From the NCBI RefSeq assembly GCF_029784155.1, contig NC_073691.1:137342409-137406408 (forward strand): DNA of 64,000 nt, read 5' to 3'. This DNA is from Uranotaenia lowii. Its lineage: Eukaryota; Arthropoda; Insecta; Diptera; Culicidae. The notes beneath the pieces were generated by a model. The model saw only the letters and a program-made list of their open reading frames with translations, did no database searches and had not been told where the DNA came from. Made by a program: the position numbers and the translations under genes. Positions 1 through 10,400 of this stretch are shown here, piece by piece (positions within the stretch are counted from its first letter, which is position 1; every line of letters starts with the position of its first letter).

Positions 1-656
1 TATACATCGGATTCAGATGAAAATTGGTACACGAGAGTTTTGAGGGACGAGCAACCGATTTCAGGTACTAAATTCAGTGTAAGGGTCCGGCAAAAGGGGT
101 CGTCCATGTTAAACTTTCAATATTTTTGCAATATCGTCATAATTATACATCGGATTGGGATGAAAACTTGCACACGGTAGTTTTCAGGGACAGGCAATCG
201 ATTTCAGATGTCAAATATTTTGCCAGGGGTCGACGAAAGGGGTCGTCCATTTAGATTAATTGTTCACTGTTTTTTGCAATATTGACGTTATTATGCAACG
301 GATTGCTTTGAAAATTGGTACACGGGAGTTTTGAGGGAAGGGCCATCGATTTCAGATATCAAATATGGTATAAGAAGCCTCGGAAAGGGGTTTAACTTTT
401 TGGCAAAAATTGCGTTGTTATGCAACGATTGAGTCAAAATTTATACACGGGTTTTTTTGGCACGGTCAATTGATTCCTGATTTCAAATTTATTAGCAGAC
501 GACAGACAAATTGATCGTCCAATATTTTTGCAATTATTACTTAACAATGAATTCAAAAGTGCATCTGGAAAATGCTTGGCCATTGACTTTCATGCAAACT
601 GTTCATGGCATATTCCAAGTTGGAAGCGAAACGGAGTTCGTATGGGATCAGCTAGT
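1..656 (+). mobile_element. Helitron-like 3' end fragment with internal ~125-148 bp repeats
   Basis: Three to four degenerate copies of one unit run head to tail; each has a 'atgaaaattgg.acacg' segment followed by 'tttcaggtatcaaat' and 'ggggtcgtccat', with unit starts near 1, 144, 292 and 419. The fragment ends at 655 with a short hairpin (CGAA...TTCG) followed by 'gatcagCTAG' and then T. A 3' hairpin a few bases before CTRR, with insertion before T, is the Helitron hallmark. The same end occurs at 6340 and 31916. No protein is visible; it is non-autonomous or truncated at the window edge. Confidence 0.5.
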
Positions 657-1039
657 TTAAAATAAAAAGCTCCCATTTTCATTTCTAAAATCGTTTCAGT
701 TGTGTATTTGGGCCGAAGTAACAATTTCTAGAAGAAAACATAATTTTTAATTTTTTTAACAGAAAAAGTTGAACGTTTGAACATGTTCTAATGTTCCTTG
801 AATGAAAAGTCGACTGCTACCTACATTAACACGAACTAAATTTGGAAGTATTTTTTCAAATCTTTCAATTGGTTTTGATTCGATTGATAAAATACCAATC
901 CGTGTCACCTTCTAGGCGTCATTTATTACCACGTGCTGTGTACAAATTAAATAAGCAAGAAAAAAACACATCTAGGTTGCATATCGCCCCACGTGTTTGA
1001 GAAACAGGCGCCTTATTGTTAAATTTTCCAGCAATCAAT
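657..1039. other. AT-rich sequence without a recognised gene
   Basis: No convincing reading frame, RNA gene or repeat end is visible. It lies between two Helitron-like fragments and may be the eroded body of either. Confidence 0.3.
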
Positions 1040-1450
1040 GAACAGTGTGCTTTGGTTACTATCCTCTTGCGTCGACGTTTGCTCGCCCATGGAGACGAAA
1101 AACAAACCCCAGGTTGAGAAATACGCGCCAAAATATTCCTACTGATCAGTATGCTATGCCTGGATTACTTTCCTTTTGCGACGCCTCGACCATAGAGACG
1201 AAAAACAAACCGCCCAAAGGAAAAAAAAATCTCAAGAAAATGGATGTCATGACTTTAATTTGTTTCGAAAAACTACAAATTTTGTATGGAAGCCTCTCCT
1301 TCCTTAAGTCGGATGGAGTTTTGACTATTACAGAAACCATCCCCGGCCTCAAAAACCCTCAGATGCCAGTTTTGACGATGATCGGTTCAGTAGTTTCCGA
1401 GTCTATAGGGAACAGACAGACAGACAAACATTCATTTTTATATATATAGA
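1040..1450 (-). mobile_element. Helitron-like 5' end fragment
   Basis: On the - strand the fragment begins with TCTATATATATAAAAATG, followed by short (TGTC) repeats and 'ttccctatagactcggaaactactg'-type sequence. The 29282 element starts in the same way. The host base before TC is A, as expected for Helitron insertion between A and T. It interrupts a jockey-like LINE: that LINE's sequence continues at 1451. Two direct copies of 'gagacgaaaaacaaacc' lie inside. The matching 3' end (CTAG) was not found on this strand, so the fragment is incomplete. Confidence 0.5.
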
Positions 1451-2300
1451 TTACAACTCCTAAATAAGTAGCTTTCTCTACGTACAAGATAGTGTCGTTA
1501 CCAATTTTAAGCGAGGGTAAATTTAAAATGTAATAGGATGAAGGAAACAACATAGCTTTGGTTTTCTCACTATTGATAGGTAATTGGTTCCTTTGAGACA
1601 ATCTATAAACATTTTTAAGTCCGAATTCAAGTAAATGTCCGGGCTGATAACTTGAATTCGGAAGATAAATTTCACAGCAAAAAAAGTGTTGCGATATTAC
1701 ATCAAATACCTGCACATAACTTGAGTCGCAAATGGCACCTAATTTTACATTATCTTGATGTACCCGGCTGTTGGGAGACAATGAATATGTTTTGTACCGC
1801 TGATCCATATGGGCCAAATTTCCTAAAAAATGAAAAATAATGAAATTTGTTTTTTAAGCTGTGGGTTTGCTTATATTTTTAATTAATGTTGGAAGTACTT
1901 ACAAGCCAAACAAATACAGCTGAGGTCCGTAATCCGTTTCTTTATTTTTGAAATGAAATCGAATTTGAACGTCAACAGAGGAAAACATTGACTACTTGAT
2001 GCGATATCACATAGATGGTTGTGATATTACACTTCACGACGTATTCACGTTGTATACATCATTTAGATGTATTATTGCAACAGAAATACGTAATCCCCAG
2101 AAATTACATCGTCCATCGTTACATCTTTTTTTGCTGTGTTGAACATTGTCATCGAACAAATGAATGTTGCTTCTCCTGCAAGACATAGGCAAATCATTGA
2201 TGAATATGGAAAATAGAATAGGTCCTAAAATTGATCCTTGTGGAGCTCCCCAATCACCGGCTTTTAGGAACGAACAATTGATTCCAATCATCCAATTTTG
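1451..2300 (-). pseudogene. Jockey-like LINE reverse transcriptase, broken copy
   Basis: Two blocks (1451-1672 and 2139-2300) match, base by base, the better preserved copy at 25391-26158. On the - strand the distal block encodes APQGSILGPILFSIFINDLP, the conserved non-LTR reverse transcriptase stretch, followed by the catalytic box, which reads LFDDN instead of (Y/F)ADD. The proximal block encodes a thumb segment (QRNQLPINSEKTKAM). The two blocks are separated by a MITE (1673-2138), and the 3' side is cut by a Helitron end at 1450. The 5' part of the element is missing. The copy cannot be functional. Confidence 0.7.
1673..2138. mobile_element. MITE with CACAGCAAAAAAAG terminal inverted repeats
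   Basis: Starts CACAGCAAAAAAAG and ends CTTTTTTTGCTGTG, with further inverted similarity inside (gttgcgatattacatc versus gatgtaat..). It sits inside the jockey-like LINE: removing it rejoins 'aaattt' with 'ttgaaca', matching the uninterrupted copy near 26040 and leaving a duplication of about 2 bp. No coding capacity. The superfamily is uncertain. Confidence 0.6.
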
Positions 2301-2626
2301 GGCCAGGGGTCGTCCATATTACCTGTACAATGGTTTTGCGATAATGACGTTATTATAAATTGGATTAAAATGAAAATTGGCAAACGGAAGTTTTCAGGGA
2401 TTGATAATCGATTTTAGGTATCAAATTTAGTCTGAGGGCTCGGAAAAAGGGGACGTCAGTATTACATGTTCATTGCTTTTGTGATTCTGACGTTATTGTT
2501 CATTGGATTTCAATGAAAATTCGCACATGTGACGGGCAGGCTTACTCAGGTATCCAATTTTGTATAACGAGTCAGTCAAAGGAGTCGTCCATATTATTCA
2601 ATACCTGTTTTGCAATTTTGACAGTA
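2301..2626 (+). repeat. Helitron-associated ~125 bp repeat units
   Basis: Two to three units of the same family as positions 1-655, each with 'atgaaaatt.gcacac' and 'ggggtcgtccatatta'. The run is interrupted at 2627 by the foldback-like element and resumes at 5708, so the element inserted into this array. Confidence 0.5.
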
Positions 2627-2814
2627 CAGTAAGGTTTTTTTTTACACTGATATACGTGCCGCGTAAAAAAAAACCGTGTAAAAAAAACCGTGTTAATTCC
2701 CGAAAACCGTGTAAAAAAAAACCGTGCTAATTCCCGAAAACCGTGTTAAAAAAAACCGTGTTAATTTCCGAAAATCGTGTAAAAAAAGACCATTCGAATT
2801 CTGCAGCTTTGAAG

Positions 2815-3270
2815 TTCTGACACTTAAGACCTGAGACCTGAGACTTGAGACATAAGACCTGGACTTGAAAATGTAGACTAGAGACATGAGACCTGAGACT
2901 TTAGACATGACACCTGAGACCTAAGTCCAGGGACCTGAGATCTGAGACATCAAACCTGAGACTTGAAGAATGAGACCAAAGACATGGGACATTAGACCTG
3001 AGACCTGAGACTAGAAACCTAAGACATAAAACACGAGACCTGATACCTGAGACATGGGACATGAGACCTGAGACATGAGACTTGAGACTTAAGACATGAC
3101 ACCTGAGACCTGAGACCTGGGACATGAGACATGAGACAAGAGGCATGAGACATGAGATATGAGACCTGAGGCCTGAGACATGAGACATGAGACATAAGAC
3201 ATGAGACCTGAGGTATGAGACAAGAGCCATGAAAGATTAGACCTGAGACATGAGACTTTAGACCTGAGAC
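2815..3270. repeat. 7-bp array (CCTGAGA/CATGAGA), left arm
   Basis: About 60 degenerate copies of a heptamer that alternates between CCTGAGA and CATGAGA. Because three units equal 21 bp, every frame translates to a 7-residue period, which produces spurious open frames. The mirrored array lies at 5077-5515. Confidence 0.9.
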
Positions 3271-3840
3271 AAGCTACTAATGTTAGTACCGCGAAAAATT
3301 AGTTTAGCTCCGATTTCAACTTTCGACCCCTCTAGTGAAAGGGTTTGACTTGTAGATGACGAAAAATAGTGTCGCGACTTCGCTAGTACAAGCTACTAGT
3401 GTTAGTACCGCGAGAAATTAGTTAAACTCCGATTTATACATGCGACCCCTCTAATGAAAGGGTTTGACTTGTAGATGACGAAAAACAGTGTCGCGACTTG
3501 GCTAGTACAAGCTACTAGTGTTAGTACCGCGAGAAACTAGTTAAGCTCCGATTTAGACTTGCGACCCCTCTAGTGAAAGGGTTTGACTTGTAGGTGACGA
3601 AAAACAGTGTCGTGAAATCGCTAGTCCAAACTACTAGTGTTAGTACCGCGAAATATTAGTTTAGCTCCGATTTCAACTTTCGACCGGTCAAGTGGAAGGG
3701 TTTGACTTGTAGGTAACGAAAAATAGTGTCGCGATTTCGCTAGTACAAGCTACTAGGATTAGTACCGCGAGAAATTAGTTAAGCTCCGATTTCAACTTTC
3801 GACCCGTCAAGTGAAAGGGATTGACTTCTTGGTGATATTG
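3270..3840. repeat. 119-bp tandem repeat, left arm
   Basis: Unit starts at 3270, 3389, 3508, 3627 and 3746 give an exact period of 119. Each unit contains 'caagctacta.tgttagtacc', 'gacccctctagtgaaaggg' and 'gtcgcgacttcgctagta'. Copies differ by a few substitutions each. Confidence 0.92.
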
Positions 3841-4304
3841 GTTACAGGGGGTTTTCTTGAGAATCCGTGGAATTGAATAGTATTTAAAGTGTATTTTTTA
3901 TACTTTGTATCACGTTTTGTTTTAATAACTGGCAAAATAAATCAAAACGCGCAAGCAGAAGCTGCAGCATCCAGCTGAAAATTGAGTAAAATCATCATTC
4001 TAGAGAGCTCTGAGAGCTGTGAGCCCGTGCGTTTTTTGATTGTTTGAAAACTCACAACTTGTGGAACCAATAATTTTTCTGACTACCTCAATTTTATGTG
4101 CAATCAACTTTAAAACTTTTTTGTACAAACGGTATGATTATTTGCGGAAATAATGTTTTTAAAGGCCATTGAAGTTGAAAACTGTAGCATGATGCACCAG
4201 ATGCACCAGACGGTATCTCTGTTTAAAAGACATACGTTGTCTATGCCGATTTAGGCTTTGTAGACTGAATTAATTAGGTTGAAAATTTAAGATTAACATT
4301 TAAC

Positions 4305-4395
4305 TCTAATACCGAGATGGGAATCGAACCCATGCCATCAGTGGACCAGCGATTACTCGACCAGCGAGACGTATCTCACAACTAACCTTGAGTTC
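4305..4395 (-). repeat. tRNA-like SINE head in the loop of the foldback-like element
   Basis: On the - strand: GTCTCGCTGGTCGAGTAATC ... GGGTTCGATTCCC. This is a good RNA polymerase III B box and an A-box-like segment (TGGTCGAG), as in Ser/Leu-type tRNA heads. There is no complete cloverleaf with an anticodon stem, so a tRNA-derived SINE remnant is more likely than a tRNA gene. A related head is at 8628-8712. Confidence 0.5.
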
Positions 4396-4424
4396 TGTTT
4401 GCTTCAAACACTTTAACTTGATTG

Positions 4425-5076
4425 GTCGCAGATTGAAATCGGAAATGAAACTTCTTTCTACCGGTAATAACACTAGCAGCTTGTACTAGCAAACTCGCGA
4501 CACTATTTTTCATCATCTAAAAGTCAAACCCTTTCATTTGACCGGTCGAAAGTTGAAATCGGAGCTAAACTAATTTCTCGTGGTACTAACACTAGTAGCT
4601 TGTACTAGCGAAGTCGCGACACTATTTTTCGTCATCTACAAGTCAAACCCTTTTACTAGAGGGGTCGCAGGTTGAAATCGGAGCTTAACTAATTTCTCGC
4701 GGTACTAATCCTAGTAGCTTGTACTAGCGAAGTTACGACATTGTTTTTCGTCATCTACAAGTCAAACCCTTTCATTAGAGGGGTCGCAAGTATAAATCGG
4801 AGTTTAACTAGTTTCTCGTGGTACTAACACTAGTAGCTTGTACTAGCGAAGTCGCGACACTATTTTTCGTCATCTACAAGTCAAACCCTTCTACTAGAGG
4901 GGTCGCAAGTTGAAATCGGAGCTTAACTAATTTCTCGCGGTACTAACACTAGTAGCTTGTACTAGCGAAGTCGCGACACTGGTTTTCGTCATCTACAAGT
5001 CAAAACCTTTCATTAGAGGGGTCGCATGTAGAAATCGGAGCTAAACTTGTTTCTCGCGGTACTAATTCTAGTAGCT
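4425..5076. repeat. 119-bp tandem repeat, right arm (inverted)
   Basis: Reverse complement of the 3270-3840 repeat. The landmark 'ctagtagcttg' recurs at 4592, 4711, 4830, 4949 and 5068, again exactly every 119 bp. The innermost copy is the most degraded. Confidence 0.92.
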
Positions 5077-5515
5077 TGTCTCCGGTCTCAGGTCCAAAGT
5101 CTCCTGTCTCAGGTCTCAGGTCTCATGTTTTATGCCTCTTGTCTCTTGCCTCAGGTCTCATGTCTTATGTCTCATGCCTCATGTCTCATGTCCCATGTCT
5201 CAGGTCTAAAGTCTCATGTTTCATGGCTCTTGTCTCATGCCTCAGGTCTCAGGTCTCAGGTGTCATGTCTCAAGTCTCATGTCTCAGGTCTAATATCCCT
5301 TGTCTCAGCTTCCAGGTCTCAGGTCTCATGTCTAATTTCTAATGTTTCATGTCTCAGGTCTCAGGTCTCATGTCTCATGTCTCATGTCTCATGTCTCATA
5401 TCTCAGGTCTCAGGTCTCAGGTCTCAGGTCTCAGGTCTCAGGTCTCAAGTCTCAGGTCTCAGGTCTCAGGTCCCAGGTCTTAGGTCTCATGTATCATGTT
5501 CTTAGTCTAAGAGAT
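5077..5515. repeat. 7-bp array (TCTCAGG/TCTCATG), right arm (inverted)
   Basis: Reverse complement of the 2815-3270 array. The stretch 5400-5480 is nearly homogeneous TCTCAGG, which suggests recent local expansion. Confidence 0.9.
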
Positions 5516-5707
5516 AAGATTTTCCCAACTTGAAAAAGATTCAAAGTGTTTTCCTTTGAAAAGGACTTAGAATATTTTCTCTCAAAAACCGTGTTAATTC
5601 GCGAAAACCGTGTAAAAAAAAACCGTGTTAATTCCCGAAAACCGTGTAAAAAAAGCCGTGTAAAAAAAAACCGCGTAAAAAAAACCGTGTAAAAAAAAAC
5701 CTAGGTG

Positions 5708-6341
5708 TATTATTTATTAGATTTTGATAAAAATTGCCCGGGAAGTTTCTGGGACGGGCAATCGATTTCAGGTATCAAATTTGGTGTAAAGGGTCTGAAA
5801 AAGGGGTCGTCCATATAAACTGTTTATGGTTTTTAGATATTGACGTTATGATGCATCAGATTTGGTTTGAAAATTCTACTTAATTTAAGAGACGGGCTAT
5901 CAAATTGATGTAAAAATTAGCACACGAGGGTTTTTTGAGGTAAGACGAATCGATCCGTATTGTGGAATTATGAGTCCAAAGTTAATGCCTGGGATCGATG
6001 AGAAAAAGTTGTGCAGTTATTTATTGAGAGTTTTGGGTATACAATTTCGGATAATCATGTAACGAAAAAGCGCCATTCTCATGAACCAGCAACAGTTAAC
6101 GCGACATTTTTTTTTTTGGAACTGTACTAGTAAACATACGAATTGAAGAACGGGTTTTGGAGAGAAACGGATACGTTGTTATACGTTGGCGGTTTTCCAA
6201 CTTTTTAATGAGAATGATCTTACTGAATAGTTATTTTTTATACAGTGTAAGGAATATTATACGTTGTTTGAAAAATATAATCTTATTTTATCGCAATTTT
6301 ATTATTACTTGCGAAACGAAGTTCGTACGGAATCAGCTAGT
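5708..6341 (+). mobile_element. Helitron-like fragment with 3' end
   Basis: Contains units of the same ~125 bp repeat as 1-655 and ends at 6340 with a CGAA/TTCG hairpin, then 'aatcagCTAG' and T. With 2301-2626 it probably formed one copy before the 2627-5707 element inserted. Confidence 0.5.
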
Positions 6342-6689
6342 ACCAGAAAGAAAATAAGATCTCATATGAGACAAGTTCAAATATTTTGTTCCCGTTTATT
6401 CTCGACAACAACAATGATCAGACGGAGTGATATTTGAAAACTGGAAGCTATTCATTTTGGTCAAAAAATCGTTTTTTGCCTGTTCAAGTACTTGTGGTGT
6501 AAAAAGGCTTATTAAAATTAATACTCAATTAAGATTTTATCCCATAAGCCCGAAATCAATGACCCGGAATGATTTTTCCCCAGAATGCCACAAAACCTAG
6601 ATTTTTTACTGTAGTTTTGGCTTTTGAAATTTAAGTAGCCGACTCCTCACGCTGCGCGTTCGAACTTTAAAATCGTATTATCCTTCAGG

Positions 6690-7042
6690 CTGTAGCGTGA
6701 CGGAGACTCTAATCCAATAATGATCTACCTTGGAGGTGGAATTATCGGTATTAGATCCTATGCCGGGACGGTATTACAGGTCTCAGGTCTTAGGTCTCTT
6801 GTCTCACGGTTAAGGGCTCTGGTCTCATTTTTCAGGTCTCAGGTCATAGATTTCAGGTCTCAAGTCTCAGGTTTCATGTTTTATGATCTCAACATTCGGA
6901 GCAGGTCCTCCAAGTCACAACTAAAAAAAATATACACGGTTTTCCTTAATTAGCACGGTTATTACACGTTTTTTTTAAAAAGGTAATTAACACAGTTATT
7001 TTGCTCTGATTTTACGCGGTACGTTATCTAGTGTGAAAGAAA
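6690..7042. mobile_element. Truncated relative of the 2627-5707 element
   Basis: Has a short array of the 7-bp repeat (GTCTCAG type, 6778-6880), then inverted 'acacggtt..ttaattagcacggtt' subterminal repeats, and ends ...AACTTTACTG followed by TA. Read inverted, the end is CAGTAAAGTTTCTTTCACAC followed by '.gata.acgt.ccgcgtaaaa', closely matching the left end at 2627. The other end was not found. The 6710-6775 segment also resembles 51685-51745 inverted. Confidence 0.55.
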
Positions 7043-7466
7043 CTTTACTGTACTTTTTTCCCAAAATCATTTTTATATTCAATCTTAAGACTACAAAGTT
7101 TTTGTCGTTTTGCCATGTTACTGAATTAATAATATTTTTCTTTCATGAAATCGACACTTTTCCTATGAAAACTTTCAAACAAATCAAAGAGTAATAAGAT
7201 AATGCTAAAATTTTACTAGGATTGTTTTATTATTACAATTATTTAATAAGAACAAGATAAAGGACGGATTGGATTCCAGAAACTTTAGCAATGAGGGGCC
7301 ACCTTAATGGTCAGTTGTGAGTTCTGGTGGAAAATAATCAGATATGTGTACATACATACTTTTAAAAGAATACATAAACCTAATACGTATGGAATAAAAA
7401 AACAGTTAAAGGCCTTTCACGCTAAACTCATTAACAAACAAGTACACATCTTTCTTCTATTCTCAG
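7043..7466. other. Upstream of the desaturase coding exons
   Basis: AT-rich, with no gene of its own. It ends in a pyrimidine tract and CAG (7449-7466), which looks like a 3' splice site. The desaturase therefore probably has at least one further 5' non-coding exon upstream that I cannot place. Confidence 0.4.
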
Positions 7467-10400
7467 AACCCTTCCCGATGATGGCACCAAACGTGCTCGG
7501 GAACACGTTACTGCTGGCGGAAACGTGTATAGAACAGGATGATTCGAACAACAACAACAATAGCAGCAGCCAGATCAAAGCGAACAAATCTATCCTGAAT
7601 GTGAGAGGCCCGGAATCGACGGTCACAGCACCGGCAACGGTGACACGTGTCAAGGTTGGTTTTATCAGCTCCCTGTTTCCTAATAACTCCGATTTGCTCT
7701 AATTAGTGCGCCTAAATACCGACAATCGGTCAAATTTTCACAGGACGATGCACTTCAAAAGACTGCCCAAAAAAGCGCCTCCTCCGCATCCCCCCGAGAG
7801 ATGGTGCTGGTTTGGAGGAACATACTGGCGTTCGTTTATCTGCATGCCGGTTTCCTGTATGGTGGCTACCTGCTGTTCACCTCAGCCAAATTTTCCACAT
7901 TCGTGCTTGGTAAGTGAAGTTGATTAAAATGTGTATATGTGGATTTTTAGACAAATTTCAATTACCTTTAGTGGAAAACCAACCAGTTCAGCATAAAGTT
8001 CTAAAATTTGAATTCGATCTATATATTTTTTCATTTCAAACTAATACGGCCACGTAAAAAACTTTCTTGTATTTTTTTGTCCTAACTTCTCTGAAAACAT
8101 AATCTTGAGAAACTATCAGTACACACGATACCGGCTGTTCGGTTCAAACGGCCGAGCTTACGACGAAAAAATACTGAGCTTTCTATAACAAAGCTGAATT
8201 GATAACTTTTTTAGGGACGGATGCCTCCTTTAAAAATGTAATCCCTTATAAAAAAAAACTTTATTTACGGTTTGTTTGATAAATATTACTGTTAATTCAG
8301 TTTTCCAACTTATTTAGAAAGAAGGTGCTAATTCATCCTATTTGCCAAATAGGATATCCTCTAAAAAAAATCCTTCTCCCACTTTTCTGCATATAACATC
8401 CTGGGTCGTATGAGTTCTTTGCACCTGAAAAGTTAATTTTTTTTTAATCAGATTATCTCCATTATGATCACATTGACTTGTCGCGGTGTGCATTAAAGTA
8501 TTACACTATTTTTTTTTAATAACACTTGAAATGAGTGTTGCATCCAGATTCTCATTTTGGCATCTTGTGTTGATTTGCATTATGAGTTGTACTTTGTGTA
8601 TCAGTCAATGCAAGTTGTGTGCAGTACCTAGGTGGGAATCGAACCCATGTCATTAGTGGACCAGCGATCAACGTCTTACCACCATTAACGCTCGACCACC
8701 GAGACGTACGAGTTGTTTCTTGGTATGAATAAATGCTGAAAATTCGATAGTAGCGTTCATGAATTTTGTTCATTATCGCCATCCTATTTTCCTACATCCT
8801 TCAACAAAATACAACACCGTTAAGGGAAAACTTCTTTCTGGAACTCAAAATCTTGAACCACATGGGATTTGCCTTCAAACCGGCACCAAAAAATAAATGA
8901 TTAATGCTAAACGCGTGACGTCGAGGAATTATTGATCGTGTGCAAAGATAAATTTTGCGAAATTTAGAATTCAATCTTCTACTCGGGAAATGCTCTATTC
9001 AAAAGATTGTTGAATCGTGATGTCTTGCATTTCAACGAGCTCCTTTCGACACGATGTGACTCAACTCAGCTGGTGACTCCTGGCGAAGTTTCTGGAATGA
9101 ATAAGGCTTTCAATGGCAGCGAACGAGACGCTCCCAAATGTTACCAACCAAAGGTAGTCAGGTATCACATGTTTGGCCGATTTTGGGGCTGACCGATTGA
9201 GCGAAGACAACAACAACTTATAACGTTAATTCGGATTGATCGCGTGAATGTGAATCATTAGCATGCGGCGCAGCAATTTTAGATCACCATTCGATAGAGA
9301 CTTTCAACGACTACGAAGTTATTTTCTAATTTGAATTAGACAATTATTGATCACGTTTTGTTTAGGAAATTGAATTATTTATGATTGATGGGTGCTCAGC
9401 AGTTCTGTATGGTTGATCTTTCCAAATTCATTGTTTAGGTTTGTTTGGCAAATCATTCGTTATGCGCAGAAAAAGCCCTTGCAGAGAGATTAACACTTTC
9501 TTCGAGGATAGGTAGTAGTAGGTATATATTTGATCTTGAGCGCAAAGAGTGCGCAATTTGCTTAAGCTATGTTGAATGAAGTTTGGTGCAAATTGCATCA
9601 TGTCGATCGCCACACGGATGTTGAACTTTCTCCGGGCCATCGAACAAACCAAGCCCTTCATTATGATGGATGAATGACAAATCATTATAAGTGTCATGAT
9701 AGTGCGGTTATTTTCTTTTGTAGAGTCCGCGAACAGCTGCAGTTGAAGCTAGAGGTTGATATATGCCATCTATTGAGGAAACTTTGTCTGAATCAATCTT
9801 GGTTTGGTATGGATGAAGAGGAAAATCTGCTTGGGAGTATCAAGCTGTTTCTGATATATAAATATTAGCCATTATGCAATCGGAAGATGTTTGTTTCATG
9901 CTTTGATTACACTTGTACACTTATTGTTCAGTGTAAAACTCCGTGTTTCGTCGGGGATTATATACTTTGTTATGTTTTGTATTTTTTTTTTTATGATTTT
10001 TTTAAATAAAAATTAGGGATACCATTACGTACTCTTATGGTAGTACATGTAAGGCTAAGTGGAGTAATTAATTGTTTGTTGTTTTTATAAACTTTTTTCG
10101 ACGAGAAAAAAAAAATAGTGCCACACTAGTTTATAGAGCTTTAAAATGGTCGAATGCTGGCTATCGAGAAGGAACTTCGAAAACTGTACAAAGTATATTT
10201 AAGATAAACAATCTATTACCCTCAACAATTGGTAACGAAAATTATTAAAGGACGGAATCATAAAATGTACAACATTTTAAATGATAGTAAAATCGAACAA
10301 TCCAAAAGTTACATTACTATTCCGTATAGTGCAGGTTTAGGTGAGAAGTTAGCCAAATATTTTAAACAGTATGACTTCAATGTAGCCTTTAAAGAAAGTA

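Larger units (their letters stand above)
2627..5707. mobile_element. Foldback-like, TA-flanked element with mirrored satellite arms
   Basis: TA at 2625-2626 and 5708-5709 flanks termini CAGTAAGG-T9-ACAC and GTGT-A9-CCTAGGTG (reverse CACCTAGG-T9-ACAC). Inside, in order: AACCGTGT-type subterminal repeats (to about 2790), a 7-bp array (2815-3270), about 4.8 copies of a 119-bp repeat (3270-3840), a unique loop (3841-4425), about 5.4 inverted 119-bp copies (4425-5076), the inverted 7-bp array (5077-5515), and AACCGTGT repeats again (5575-5707), these last in direct orientation. No transposase frame is present. TA duplication with a CAGT start is typical of pogo/Tigger-type (Tc1/mariner superfamily) elements; long arms of tandem repeats recall Foldback/Galileo elements. 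The classification is inference. Confidence 0.65.

Noticed and set aside
4305..4395. tRNA gene
   Set aside because: Has promoter boxes but no complete acceptor or anticodon stem; the same head is repeated elsewhere, as in SINEs.
2901..5533. Several open frames with 7-residue repeats (SQVSGLR-like)
   Set aside because: They exist because three 7-bp units make 21 bp without stops; no coding signal beyond that.
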